Positions 10,051 to 23,700 of a stretch of DNA of 64,000 nucleotides are shown here, one piece after another. Numbering within the stretch: the stretch's first letter is position 1; each line of letters starts with the position of its first letter. The notes under the pieces are model-generated. The model was not told where the DNA came from. It made no database searches and saw only the letters and a program-made list of their open reading frames with translations. The stretch spans positions 186,001 to 250,000 of the forward strand of contig NADL03000758.1 of NCBI GenBank assembly GCA_002205965.3, written 5' to 3'. Position numbers and translations under genes: made by a program. The stretch comes from Kappaphycus alvarezii (Eukaryota; Rhodophyta; Florideophyceae; Gigartinales; Solieriaceae).

Positions 10051-11336
10051 ATCTATGCCATGCGTTAACGCCTCTAGCGCGCGTACTCAGGCGAGTGGGG
10101 TCGTTGAGGCGTGAAGGAACCAATCCTTACACCGCTCAAAAACGTATCTATGAGTCCTGTCTGTTCCCCAAGGTCTCCCTCTTTTAGAGAGGCAAACGTG
10201 TATGCTGAGCAATAAACATTGTATACAAAGTTCAGTTCTCAGGTGCAGCTCGTGCGCCAAGCGCGCTGCACCGCGCTCCACTCTTGACCCGCAAACCATC
10301 AATCGGCCAATTTTAGTTGCTCTGTACGCTGCATTTCCCTAGTCTGTTGATAAAGCACACCAATATCAAACGGCAGCCGTCCCTTCAACAGAAACCAGAC
10401 GGCCCAGTTTACGTAGTAGACTAGGCGGAGCTCCCATCCTCTGTTCCAAGTAGTTGAATTACCACTCAGCGACCGTTCTCAAGACATGATAAAGCTTAGC
10501 TGCCGCGAACTCTTAGGCAGCTTCTGTTCTTTCCGCATCTCCCATTAAATCAAAAAGCTTGGAGTATTCTTTCGCAAACAATGCTTTCCAAGTGCACAGC
10601 TTCAGGTCATGTGAATAGCGATCAATCTGGTCTTTCACTCAAATGTCGCGGATGTCCAATAAGATTTGGTGAAGTCATCATTGAATGAAAGACATCCGTA
10701 AATTGTTTCCAGCACGCCAGCTTGTCTCGGGCGATTTCCTTTGTTATTGTCTCACTCTGAATAGTTAAGACAGATACCTTCATATTGAGAAACTGGCCCA
10801 TCTCTCAAGTTGCGTGTTTTGCTTACGGTGTTAATTTCAGGTCTACGCCTGAATGCTATCTCGGTTTATTAAAGGGTTTTAAATAGCAATCTTGCTGGAG
10901 CCCCTAGACACGTTCTTGAGACAGAAAAATCAACAATTTCAGGATTCCAAGCCATGATATTTTGGGGCTCCTCCCAATTGCCTCATTGCTGGCAATACAT
11001 GGCACTTGTTTCTACGATTTTGTAGCAATGTTTCCAGCCTTTTGAACGGCAAAGATCCCCCTTCACTGCAACCCAGGTCTATGAGATCATTTTTGCTATG
11101 GATGGCAACTTGGTAGCTGCGGCGACGGCCGCTTACATGCTCATGCAAGAGGGGACTTTCGCCTTTGTTGCTCTTGTCACGGCTGAAGAGCATGGAAGTC
11201 GCGCTGAAACGGCAAGCTAGCTAGAGATCCCTCCGGGACGAGACCACACCCGCCTCGGATTAAGGGGATTTATGGGCGATCGCCGGGCAAAGGAAGTGCA
11301 TTTGTCAGATCTGTTATCAAGCGTCACGATGCGAGA
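10051..11336. other. Stretch without recognisable genes
   Basis: Mixed-composition sequence. A minus-strand open frame of 84 codons (10939-11193) has no recognised motif. It may contain the 5' flank or terminus of the Harbinger-like element that starts near 11337, but no clear terminal inverted repeat was found by eye. Confidence 0.35.
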
Positions 11337-12190
11337 ATGTTTTTAACCATGATGGAGCATACTTATGATGAATTTATGGAGTTGTTCTCGCTTTCGAAGC
11401 CTCTGTTAGATCAACCGATAAAACCCAGAATAGAAATTGATACCGACCTAATTGCTTTGCGACAAAGCCGCAAACGAGCGCTATTCAGTTTTGAAATGCT
11501 TTTTTTTGTTCACCCATCTGTTGCTTTCTGACGACGAGGGGAGCCTTGGGCTTGAGTCGTTTGCATTGCTTTACGGTATCAGTAATGGTACTGTTAGCAA
11601 CTACGTAGGGCATGTAATGGGCAATTATAACATGCCTAAAAAATGAACATTGGACCCGCAATGGAGTGGCCGGACGCAGCGTCTCGACTGTCGATGAGAA
11701 CTCTTTTGTTTGTTCCCCTGATTATGTAGCAACTGTGGACGGTAACAAGCAGATGAAATGGCGGCCAGGCAACCCAGAAACGCAGGAGGAGCGTTACGAT
11801 GGGCATCATCATTTCCATTGCTTCGCTTTGCTAGTGTGGACTGACATCTAGGGTGTTATAATTCGCTTGGATATAACGCTAACGGGGGTGAGACAAGACA
11901 GGGGTATTTTTAATGACAGTTCACCGCATATGAACACATATCAATTCTTTAGTGATGATTGGCATGCTATAGCCGATACAGGGTTCCAAGGCCAAGGGTC
12001 CACGTAGTGTGCCCTTCAAAAGCAAAACAAGCACTGAATTTTCCGTTCAAAACAACAGATGAACCGGGACATACGCAGACAAATAATTCGGAACGAATAG
12101 AGCGTCTGGCTGGTCAGTAATCGATTTGGACTCTTTTTAGGGAGATCTTCGTTGGAAGATAGCCTGTTACCCGCTAAGTAAGATTAGCTG
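11337..12190 (+). pseudogene. PIF/Harbinger-like DDE transposase, degraded (copy 1)
   Basis: Plus-strand transposase remnant of the DDE_Tnp_4 type. It contains MELFSLSKPLLDQP near the start, a helix-turn-helix-like FALLYGISNGTVSNYVGHVM (about 11560-11625), the first catalytic block ATVDGNKQMKWRPGNPETQ (about 11728), YDGHHHFHCFALLVWTD, then IIRLDITLTG and, after stops, WHAIADTGFQGQG (about 11960-12000) with a VVCPFK-like continuation. Asp residues in VDG, LDITLTG and ADTGFQG correspond to expected acidic positions. Several stops and frame changes interrupt it. It converges on the ORF at 12285-13226, the arrangement seen twice more in this window. It is a transposon relic, possibly less damaged than it looks given the indel pattern. 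Confidence 0.75.
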
Positions 12191-12284
12191 CATGTCTTGT
12201 CAACAGGCGAATTCGAAGATCTGGAGTGCCACCAGTCTCACCTGAGGGGATGTTGGAACGGCTCGAGTCGTACATCGACGGCAT

Positions 12285-13226
12285 TTAAAAAATCTCATCG
12301 ATGTCTTCATCTTCATCGTTTTCGTCATCCGCCTCATGCCCATTGCCTTCAAAAGAACTGTCTCCAGCAGTGGAACTCTCTCCTTCTCCTTCGGTGCCAG
12401 GCCCATTTATCTGTACATTTGTATCTGGCGCTTCTGGTTCGTTGTCGCCCAGCTCAAGGACAGGGATAAATGGGACATTAGGCACTTCAAGGGATGGGAG
12501 AAGCGATTAATGGCCGTTGATAGAACATATAGCTGCTGTAAGCGCGTGAAAGGAAGCTGCATTTTGCTTTTGGATTCGCAAGCTCGCGTCCACAGCTTTA
12601 ATTTAGAAGCCCTGTGCGGCAAACTATCAGTTTCCTTCTTCTCCTTTTGGACTCGAGCTTTCTGCGCTGGGAAGCGAAACCGTCGCGTGCCCGCTTAGCG
12701 GTTTCAGCCTTACGAATGCGCGCTTCTCTAGCATTTGCACGGATTTGACTTATCGACTCGTCATCTGTTGCTATTTTGCTGTGTTTATAGTGATCGAACT
12801 TAACCGAGGTAGTCCAAATACTTCACTGCCAGGGTATGGCGCTCCATACGCGCAAGCGCTTCCGTATCAATCTTAGGAACACCGCTTTCATCCACGGTCC
12901 TGCTGCCGTTCTCGTCTTTAAAGGGCACAGACGCCCCGTTATCTTTCTTAAGGGATGGGCGTAGTTTCTGCGATACGTTGCGATGGGAGGTTCGATTTCG
13001 TCGTGGATCGAATGCCGTCGTTCAGTAGCATCGAATCGTAAACGAGCTTATACGATTTCCTCAGGGTATCCCCGTTCTTGTCTGGAATGTCATTCTCCAT
13101 AAAAAGTTTAATTAGTACTGTCTTTTGTTGCTCGATTCAGTCGAACTATAGCGCGGAGCTAGGGGTCCCGTTTTCCGTCTCGGTGGTGGGGACGACAGAA
13201 GCACCGCTCGATGCCTGATTGGGCAT
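12285..13226 (-). pseudogene. Accessory ORF of Harbinger-like element: coiled coil plus acidic C terminus
   Basis: Minus-strand reading begins MPNQASSGASVVPTTETENG (13226 downward), meets two in-frame stops near 13140, and continues EQQKTVLIKLFMENDIPDKN (about 13130-13070). It then has a basic, helical RKAETAKRARDGFASQRRKL (about 12700) and a very acidic end, ADDENDEDEDIDEIF. Harbinger elements typically carry a second Myb/SANT-like gene that helps the transposase enter the nucleus and bind DNA. A SANT domain is not clearly visible here, so its role is inferred from its convergent position next to the transposase. Confidence 0.45.
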
Positions 13227-16200
13227 GTCTCGTAATTATGAGATGGCGAGATAGCCGCCTGTGTTGGAATCTATGATACGGGGAGTTGACGGCAACAACC
13301 TGTGGATAGTGGCCAATCGTTCGACGACGCCGTCGCCAAACCGTTACATAGATTTTAAGCTTTTGAGATGACATGATCAGAGCGTGCGCATTCCAGATCT
13401 CAAATCAAAAAAATTTTTTCATTACAAGATTTCAGTCTTTAATTAAATTATCCACGCTGGCAGTCTTGCTCGAAATGGCATTTTCAGCCTCAAGATTGTA
13501 AATTAAAACCCTCTACTGATGGCATATCTGTAATTTCTTTGTTGTGATTTTATTAACAAGCTATTTCGTAGGAAATAGTTCTTACGCAGCCCGGCGAGTA
13601 GGTTTACGATAAACTACTGGGATCGTCGTGCGGTTCGAAAGAGAATCGCTAGCAGCAAAGCAGAGTAGAGTTGATTTTAAAGACGAAAAGATGAGAAATG
13701 GCTAACACAGTGCATCATAGTGAAAGGCAACGGACTAAAAACTTCCACGTTACGATTAATTCCTTTTCTCGTCTGCCTATTGTGGGTGTATGCCCGGCGA
13801 GGTCCTTTGGTTATGTGCTAGTGTATCAGACCAGCTTTTCGTACAGGAGCTACGGAGGAGGTGCGATGGTTTGTTGAGACTTACAGATACGCTGCTGCGA
13901 ATTAAAAAGCTACTGTATAACCAGAAGAGAATATCGTGGAGACACGGTGAAGAAATAATTTAAAGATACGAAATGTAACCTCAAGATCATATCGCAAGTG
14001 CGATGCCCTGGATTGCACAACCGGCTATCTCGACCTTGGAAGGATTATGCCATACTTGTATGACTGTATACGTGATTGCATATGCACCTAGAATCGCCGT
14101 TTGATTTGATGATTTTAAGTTCTTTTTTCTAAGGTTACAAGAACCAGTCAGCATAAAAGGGGTAGTTTGGAAGTTTGAAATAAAAGGCACGAATCAAAGC
14201 TCAAGGATACAAGTTGAATGAGAGGAGCAGATTGCAGTTCCTTCCATGTTTGCATTTTATGCATCTCTTTAATCTTGGAATGGGCCATACACCATGCATG
14301 GGAATTTCTAGAGAGATAGTTCAGTTCAGTTTTCATGGTATTCTGCCGATATGCTTCACCGAGGTAATTTTGCATTCGCACCCATCAGTTCTCGATGTAC
14401 CCTCCTCGGCTGAACTATCCCAGTTTGTTCTTCTTAGGAGCGTTCTTTCCTTTGTTTTAACCACTAGCGCAACAAGTGTTGATCTTGGTGAGAGATTACT
14501 CATTCTCAAAAGCTCCTACTTTCTGAGCAATGATATTGAGCCCATTCTGTTATGAGGAAATCTGATTATAAACACCGGAAACCTGACGTTGAATTCAGTT
14601 TGCACAATGTACCAGAGACTAGCATAATCCCAGAAATTTACGATGGTCTTTTTCTGTTGGTCAGTAGAATCACATGTAATACTTTGACTTTTTTGACTTT
14701 TAAATAGAATTTTCGCAGCTATTTTGTTCAGAATTGGTCTACAAGGTAACGAGTTGGCTAGACAACAGTGAGAGATGTAAAATTCGAATCTATGTCCTTA
14801 ACTTCGGAAGCTTAATTTTCTGTGACATAAGGTTTTGACTTCAGTCACTTCTGCTGTGCTATAATGGCCCTTCCCGATACTCTACTGAAAGCTCTTTTTC
14901 TGTCTAGAAACTGGCGTCGATGAAGACTTACAGGTACTGGTGCATGAAATCGGAATTGAAATTGTAAGGTACCCACAGTGGTACCTTGAACACATCAAAG
15001 TAGTAGGTTGAGAGAGCATCTTTTCCAGTCTTTCATTCTTCATTTTCCCTAAATTTACTCAATTTTAACTAAAATAATCCCTCGGTTATTTTAGGGATGA
15101 CCGCGGCCTTGGCAGTGCCGCTAAGGCCTCCCTTGGAACTTGTTCTTGAAAGTTTGGTTTGATGTGAATAGTCTTACTCTATCGGCGAGTTGCTGGTTCT
15201 CACGAAAGCTGAGGTGCTCGTGATACCTCACTCGATCTGTACAGGTGACTTTGAAGTGATGACAGTGGAGGGGAGACGATTGAGGCTTATTGGTCAGCCG
15301 AGGTCTTCTATTCTGCTTACGAATGGCTTGGTTGGCGGTTTCTGGATTAGGACGAAGGCCGCGTCCGAAAGAAGGAGTAGGTTCTATTTGTGCGTATTAG
15401 CCTTGGAGCGGAGCAGAATGGGCTTTCTTGACATGGGCTGGAGAGTTTGATGAGATTCGGCATATGGAAGTCCGATATAGGACTACATGGTGTCGTAGGA
15501 TCTTCTGTATGGACCCCAGGGCTGTTCTCCGCTCAACTCAAAATTAGGGTACGTTCACGTTCTGAAAATTTCATGCGAAGAACGATTGCAAGTCTTCTAC
15601 TTCCTACGCTTCCAGCGATAGGTGACATCCCCAGAAGTATTTTTCCGTTGCTGAGCATTATTAAAAAGGATCGGGTAAAAAGATTCCTGTATGCTTGCAA
15701 TCGAAAAAAGCCAAATCTAATAGATATTCTACCTTACTGTCCGATTGGAAGAACTCTCAGTACTGGCAAACAATTTTGCGATCCTAGCAGATGTAAATAG
15801 TTGAGATCACAACAGAAATCAATTGTTGAACCGTTTCTTGATTCTTCTGATGAGACCACGGGGTGGTCAGAACAGGGAATGTATAGAGATATATTCAAAG
15901 AGAGCAGAGATGAATTATACGCACATAGCATTGAATTTAAAGGTATTGTACAAGACAGACTCTAGAGGTATCAAACTGAAAGGTCCTAATGGCTCTGATA
16001 TTCTAGCAAAGTTCTCATAGTCCAATCTAAATGAATGCATAAATTAATTTACGATTAGCGAAACAGGAAGCACGCGAGAACGCCATAATTAATTTATCTA
16101 GTTGGCTAAGTACAAAATGGTTGGCCTTGTGCCTTGCAGTTGTGTCGGGGTACTGTGTAAAAGATGCACCGGTATCTAAGCACAGTGATAAATCCTTATT

Positions 16201-19200
16201 AATGGTTATTTTCCACATACTGTGTACAAGAAGGTAAATTTAGGGTGTGTCTGCGCATAATCGACACACAAATATCACGTCGGTAAGGGTCTAAAAATAC
16301 CCCCACAACTGTTGGTTCATCACTCTTTCCTATAAGTAGTTTATAACTCTTCAGAAAATACCAATTTGATGACTTTAATTCTCAGGGACCCATGTCGTGC
16401 AGATCCCTGAGTAACGTCCAATAAGCCAGCAATATTGCCCGAATTCACTAATAATCCGCCCCAGTCCACGTCTGCTGGCTTCGAAAGAAGCATCACGAAC
16501 ATACTAGACTCCTGTGGCATACGTGCCTCTCAACTTGTGTCTCTAGAAGTGCGGAAATATCTACTTTCACGGGAATCATGAGATGTTCTTTCACTTCTGA
16601 GGACTTACCTTCATCCTGTTCGAATTATCTGTCTCCATACTGTACCAAGCCCGAAACCTACTTTGATTTCCAGGGGGATCTTCATGGACCGACAAACACC
16701 TCTCATACAAACCATCAATTCCCAACTCAGAAACAGAGGGTACTGCTCTCCTGGCTGTGACTTCCCTCTGCCATCAGAGCCACTTTAGACTCACCTATAA
16801 CCTCTTTCATTTAGAGAGTCACTTGGTGCCATCTTCCTCATCGCGCGTGACACATGTGTTTCTAATTGTATCTCCTGGGACTAACCATGAGTAGGAGGGT
16901 TACGACAGTGAGAAAAAGACTCTCTAGCAACTCCATTACCTCTTCTTGGGCCCTTTGCTAAGCAATGTCTCTTTGATAGTGGGGATATGTCATACAAGAA
17001 AGAAGTAGAAAACCCTCTGCGACTCTGAATTACGTTCCTTGTTGAAGGTCTGTGGGAAAAAAGAAGTCTTTCGTATATTTCCTCCTAGAAAAGGAACTTC
17101 TGAGAATTTTTGTCTGTCTATCGCCGACTCTCGCGGAATTATCGGAAGCACTTAGATCTTGACCACTATAGTCTCTGGCTGCTTGCTATTATCAACAAAA
17201 GTACCATAGACCCGTGGGCTTTGAATCTCATGAAGGATAAACCCTAGAGAGGAAGACCCCTCCGTGTTGTTGGCAGAAGGGGTACTACGCGAGAGAAGCA
17301 TAACGGTATTTGAGCCTTCATTTCGCACTCCACATCTTCAAAGGTCCGTTGAGTACAATACTTAATGGAAAGCCACGATATTTCGGCTTCGCTTTTATTT
17401 AGTGCCGCTTCAACTTCCGCGCGGGCTCTGCACAGCATCGCGCTCTGCTGTCTTTCGCTTCCCACTTGCTCTCTACTTCGTGTCTAAGGGGATAAAACCT
17501 GATCAAAAAGCCTTATACGGTACGACGAATAAATTCGTTACGCATTCAGCTCAACTTACGACATTGCGGGTCCCTTTGGTTAACAGAAGAACACTAAACA
17601 GGACTGCTTGCCCTCCTCATTCTTAAAAATTTGGCAAAGCCGTTCTTTCTTAGTAACATGGGCAGAGAGACCTCTCCAAACTGATCCTAAGCTTGGCGAA
17701 TCTGCCTCAAGATAAAGCATATCCTATATATTTCCAAAGGGCCCCAGACGATAGTTTTCGCTACTGAAATGACCCAAAAGGTGCTTTACACCACTAATAA
17801 TCCCAACCTGGGTTCCTAAAACACTTCCTGCCCGACGTACGCGAAATACAAGAAAAATCTGCCAGTGTCTCCACTGGACTTCCTAATCAATCCACCACGG
17901 AGGAACTGGCGCTTACAGACTCTTTACATCCTCAAGTGTGAAGCACTCAATCTCGTAGGTTTGCCAAATCACGAAATAGAACTACAAAAAAGTGGCAAAC
18001 AAAATAATTTTCTCAAGGGGCGATTTTTTTCATCACTTGATAGTTCTTTGGTAACCTGCACTATTTCCAAAACACAGTGTCACGATGAGCTTCAGCAGTG
18101 ACCCGGACCAAGGACATCTTAGGTTCACCATACGTAAATGGAAATTCAGTAGATACCTCCTCATCCACGTTACGTGCACTTCACAGGTCCATCTTGTTTG
18201 TGCCTTGGGTTAATAAACCACTATTTATAAGAGATAACTTCTTAAGATAAGGTAAGCCCTGTCAACTCCTATGAATCTCCGCATCAGCCCACGCTTACAC
18301 TTTCCATCAACAAACTCGCGCCACAAGGTTCCCGTGGACAAAGAGGGGATTGCGATGCATACTTCCTGATCAAAAATTTCCAAATACCTTAACCGGATGC
18401 CCCTTGAAAACATCTCTTGACTAGATTGAGGCTTACGAAAGGTCGAATCAGAAGTAGATATTCTACAAATATGTAAGTAAACCGTGGAGCCCGGCTGTGT
18501 GCTCCAGGAAACAGAAAATCCTGACTCGAAAGCGACCCAAAATTCAACCACGCTATAGGCGAAGAAGAGCGAGGGAGGACCGCAAGATGTCTGTCGAAGC
18601 AGACATAGAGGAGAAGGGCAGTCGCAACACAACAGTACAGCATTAAGCGCTGGAAAATTAAGGGAGGGTGCTCATATAAGTGAATTTGCATTGCTGTCTC
18701 CATTATAAAATGGGATAGAGAGAGAGTAGAATAAGTAGGAAGCCCACAAAACTCATTCACCGTCGCCACATAGCTATATGAAGGGCTGAGAAAGAAGGGA
18801 AAGTTTCCACAGAAAGGGGACCGGTATCGCACTAAAAAATAAGCTAGGAAGGCTAAATACGGTCAGGGCCAGTATGAAAGGGACATTTAGGGTAGGTAAG
18901 CAATTGTAAATGGTAGAAAAGCTTGAAGAAGAGTTGACAGATATAAGTGGATAGAGAGAGGACGGAAACCAATAAAAGTCACTGCGCACACGATATGTAG
19001 CCATAAAAAAGATTTTGTTCGGGTCCCGGCTAATTTTGGGTAGACACAAAAAAATCTACCGGTTGTAAACTACTACTCTGACAAAGAAGTGTGTAATTTT
19101 CTGGATAAAAGAACCAGTTTGCTTTGAATTCCGATTATATTAAAACTTGTGAAACCAATGGCTGGTTCAAGCCGCTACTCGCCCGCATCTCGGTATTTAT

Positions 19201-20322
19201 TTTACTCTATGTAAAGATTATGCCCATAAATTACCTCAAATACCCTGGAAGTATCCTTCCAGTAACCGTTACCAAGTATTTACACTGCAAGAATACATCA
19301 CTGCAACTTGTGCAATGTACCCACGCACCAGTGTAAAACAAAAGACCATACCACTTTGTGCCAAACCAGTTACATGAAGCCGTCGTGGCTATCTCGCGTT
19401 GTTCTCGAAAATTTTGGACTCCACAATCAGCAATTAGTTTTATACCTCCTTGCCAACTGGACCAATGGAACTTTGCCGTGATGTTTAGTGCTGTCGTTTC
19501 CGCTGCTAGCTGCTACATCCAGCCTTCAGAACCTTGTAGTTTGATACCTTTAGGGTCGCTTTTTCTAGATTGCCTTTACATTAAGTACCCTTTGGTTACA
19601 ATTTATCTCTGCTGGTGTTGAGTACTTTTCTATATAACCCCTAGTCTGATGCTTCGGCCTGTTTACCGGAGGCATCAACCAAAAGTTCAACCATCGATTT
19701 CCTTTTGTGCGCTCAACACCCCACATTCTAGGAATAATACCAAAAGGCCAAAGTATATTGACTAAAGGTAGCAGGGCGAGGTCTGTAGGAGACTGGAGGT
19801 CCGAGAAACAATGTAGATTCTAACTTTTTGCTACCAGACAAGTATGACAACAAGGGATACTACGATAAGAATTAGACTTCGCCCCAACAGGATGAACCTA
19901 ATTGAGGAAGCGCTACCTGTAAGGGGAGCCTAAAAGATAAATTGAATCATTGCAATATTTGACTGTGTATAGTGTGGGTGGCTATGTCACCCACACACAG
20001 TATTTGACAACTAGCTTACTCTACTGTACCTGAGTTGAGTCGAATCGACTACGCCATCTAGAATATGACTAACAGTAATATTTTATTTTGCTTACAAAAA
20101 GTATCTTACAGAATGTGTGATGGTGCATATCTCTGCAATCTTTAGCGTAAAGTACCGAAAAAGCCTTCTATCAGGGACAATAGAGGGTTTTGCCGGAGTC
20201 AGTGCGGCGCGTTCTTCTTTCATTATGTTAAATCGGAACAGAACGTACTATACAAGATATTTTTTGGATATGAAAAACAGCTTGCCCGCATAAATTAAAG
20301 GTGCAATACCTCATACTTGTAC
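13227..20322. other. AT-rich, gene-poor region
   Basis: Seven kilobases with only short, unconvincing open frames. The longest, 18225-18832 on the minus strand, are hydrophobic and match nothing I know. A plus-strand run at about 15560-15950 has locally protein-like text (RFLYACNRKKPNLIDILPY) but many stops. A short hairpin lies at 19972-19996. The composition is visibly AT-richer than the host-gene islands. Most likely old, unrecognisable transposon sequence. Confidence 0.4.
19972..19996. repeat. 9-bp hairpin GTGTGGGTG / CACCCACAC
   Basis: Perfect 9-bp arms with a 7-nt loop (GCTATGT) in otherwise featureless DNA. Arms this short can arise by chance in a window of this size. It is listed as a structure only. 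Confidence 0.6.
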
Positions 20323-20700
20323 TCAGACAACTGTAACATACAGATTTAAGGGAGGAAATGTGGGGTGGTTTAATATTTGAAAGGTATGGTCGGTTGTGGC
20401 CCGGAATATCCTACAGGGTGACCTGTAGTACCTCCCAAACTTCCCTAAAAAGCCTGTCCCCTTACCGAATGCTTGTACCATTCTTCGCGAAGTGTGCACC
20501 ACCGTGTCGGTCCCAGCTCTTTTGCTTACCCACTCTGAAGAGATTCGAAGTATGGTGCAGCTTTCTTGGACACTCTTCCCGTAGACAGCTTCCAAAGACC
20601 CTGCACAGCGTCTCTCCAACCGCAATAGTCTTTGCAGACCCGCCTTTTTTTGAAAAGTTTGTGCCCTCAGAATCCTGGATTATCATATGTATCAAAAAAA
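20323..20700 (-). pseudogene. Reverse-transcriptase fragment (copy B)
   Basis: Minus strand reads KKGGSAKTIAVGETLCRVFG near 20650-20590, the 'KK.GG.RPIAVGETLRRL' box of LINE-type RTs. After a frame change it reads RAGTDTVVHTSRRMVQAFGK (about 20510-20450), matching the following helix region. The rest of the RT is missing. It is an isolated 5'- and 3'-truncated relic inside AT-rich DNA. Confidence 0.65.
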
Positions 20701-23700
20701 GGGACTTCGAAGACGCTGGTTATTCGTCCTGGATTTGTTCAAATTAATTGTTTTGCACTGCTTTCGAGTGAGGTTTATGAGGAGTAGTCCTGTGGATCAT
20801 TGTCAGAAGAAGGGTAAATTTTGTTTTTATTGCGAATGTTGCGAAGTTGGCAGAAAAGTGTAGCTCGCGCTTTTCGCTGATTCAAGTAGGTTGCGAAATT
20901 TTCGAGATGCTAATTAGAGACAAATATATCAGCAAAATACATTGCAAAGATAAAAATAGTTCCCTACTGTCAAGGTTTACAGGAGAAACATCTAATATTC
21001 TTGCAGCAAATATCATAAGGGCGGTAAAGTACCTCGTGGTAGAGGAGTAGTTGCACGCAAAGAATTTATGAAAGTTGGAGCATTGAACTTGTTCATTCAA
21101 AGTCTTTAAAGACAGTGAATGTCTTTAGAGCTTTCGTTTTACTAAGGAATACATGATTTGCACCATTATATTAATTAAGTCTTCTACAGAAAAAACTGAA
21201 TACGAGAATAAGGTATAAAATACTTATATTCTATCGCTTTCTATATTTTGCGGCAGACTTGAAAGATTTCCTGCAAGCTTCCGATACTTGCCAGCCAATC
21301 CAAAATCGAAATCGAAATTTCTAAAGAAAATCACAATTCGCCCCTTGCTAAAACCCACTTTTTTGGAACTTATATTGAAATTTCATGCCTGTTACGGGTT
21401 GCATGCACCAGCACTCAAAATGAGGATGTGTATTTATGTAAAAATAGGAACTTCTGACAGTACTATACTACAGAAATGCCAGAAGTGACTATTTTTAGCG
21501 CTGTAACTCGAGACAATCTTTGAAGTATACTATAACCTGACTGGTACTTGGTCTCTTTACGCTTTCAATGTTTTAATTTCTAAAACATTGGGGCTATTCT
21601 ATCCAGGATAGTCTACTGAACACTTCAGGTATCCTACATTTTAATGCTTCGGATCTCTCATTTCACCAAGTGCTTCAGGTGTTATCAAGACAAGTGGAAC
21701 TATTTCCGCCTCAAAAAAGTGCTTGATACTAACTTCTGGCCAATTTGACTATATAATACTACAGTTCAGTTGCCATTGAAACCATTATTTAAGCTATCCA
21801 CTTGAGCTTTAGGTGCCCACTGAATGAAAGCTAGCCCTGGTGTACGCTTTATACTTCGTCCCCAAATTTTGTCCCGTCAACTATCCCTCGTCTACGGTAG
21901 CTTTGTCCATTATCGTTTTTAACCTCCATCGTTAATCATTTCTTTCACTTCTCTGTTTCAAGAAGCATACAAATAGTAAACAATCTTCTCGAAGCGTCCT
22001 TCCCTGCTCCTGACGCCCCAGTAACCGACATCTACGTACAAATGGGCTACGTCTCAACCATGTAATTGGATCTCTAAACCCTCCTTTAGAAGATTAAATA
22101 ACAAAGATCTACTTTTACGTGTAGAGCCGTGCTACGACATCACATGCCGTGACAAGTCACAATATTTCGTTTCAAGAACAAGATCTTAATGGCCTGAGAT
22201 CCACCTCGTTCCCAAGGAATGGGTTCCGATCTTACAGCCTGAAAAGACTATTGTCGGTTCAGCTGCCTTTAAAACACCACCGGTCTGCAGCGATAGTCAT
22301 AGATAACATGCACCTACTTATTGAACGTGAGTCACTACGACGCAGGTTGCTTAAAAGAAAGACAGAATCACAACACGAGCGCATGGTTGGTCTCTGTGTC
22401 TGTACTCTTTTTTTTGTCAAAGCATTTAAATTGATGAGAAAGATCTTACCCATATCGCACATTACACTGTATTATGGCCTGCAATCATAAGGGTAACCAA
22501 GTCAACCAGTGAACTCGGTTCCCCTTTCGGCTGACTTTCGTTTTTTATTTCTTTTAGATGCTGTCTTTGCCGCCCTCTCCATCTTCGTAGCTGAACTACT
22601 CGGAGGAGAAGTGACACGTACGAAGGCTCGGAGAGAGGAAAAATGAAAAGCAAATAATATTTGGTGGATGTAGTGCGGATAGAAAGGGAAGGACGCAGAA
22701 GTTGATAATTGTACGAAATAGTGAAGAAGTTGCAAGAAAATTATGATTTCGAAGTCCTACACACCAAGACTCCCGGTAAATTTGACGTTGAAGCTTCTCT
22801 CTTATATTTGGTTAAACAATTCTAGAGCAATACATATGATGATTATGTACTGAGACTCGACTAAAATACCAATAAATTGCTGTGATATGGCACATTTGGC
22901 TGTTTTATTTCCTACCAAACTACTTTTATCAAAATATTCCAAAAAGAATACCCAGTCGCCTGCTCTTTTTTCGGTTCCTACTTTATATCACGTCTACAAT
23001 CGACTGTGCATTTCCGGCATCCCACTTTTTTTTCATCAGTTGACTGTGAAATTCGGGAACACAGTTGTGGCCCAGTCATCACTCGTCTGCTTCATTAACT
23101 ATCTCGTATTTTTCATTTGATATTCGCTTGGTCCAGGGACAACTCAGAAATACCGTGACCCTCTGTGCTGCAGAAGAAAGTCCTCACACTGAACTTTGTA
23201 GCACAGCTTACAACAGCATCACGATAAACCCAATCATGCAGCAGAATAATCTGCCGTCGCCAGCTCAAATGAGATTGATCATCTCTATATATTCTCAAGT
23301 CATAAATAGAAGTGAAAACCAGGACAAACAATGCTCTATGGCAGCACAGAACTGCTCAAGAGTGTCAACATCGCAAAGGATTGAAAATTGTCTTGAAGTG
23401 TACTTTCGACAACTGCCATTATAAAACTACTTATCTTTGCTGTGAATAAAGGAGATTCCCAGCCAAATTTTCATTTTTACGTGGATGTACGGACACTTAA
23501 ATTTACCTAAGATAATTATATTGGACTGAGAATATTCTTATTGACCGCAGCTAGACACTGAATTCATTTTTTCTTAATGCGAGAGCGTTTGATCTGCCCC
23601 TATGTATCACTACTTTAATGATGTCATACTAGCTATTGATTTAAGTTGAGAAGTTCACGCACAAGTTTCGGTTCCACATGAACCAAGTTTGAAGTTTAAT

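Noticed and set aside
18225..19049. Hydrophobic minus-strand ORFs as membrane proteins
   Set aside because: Hydrophobicity follows from T-rich sequence, and no family motif, start context or splice support is present.
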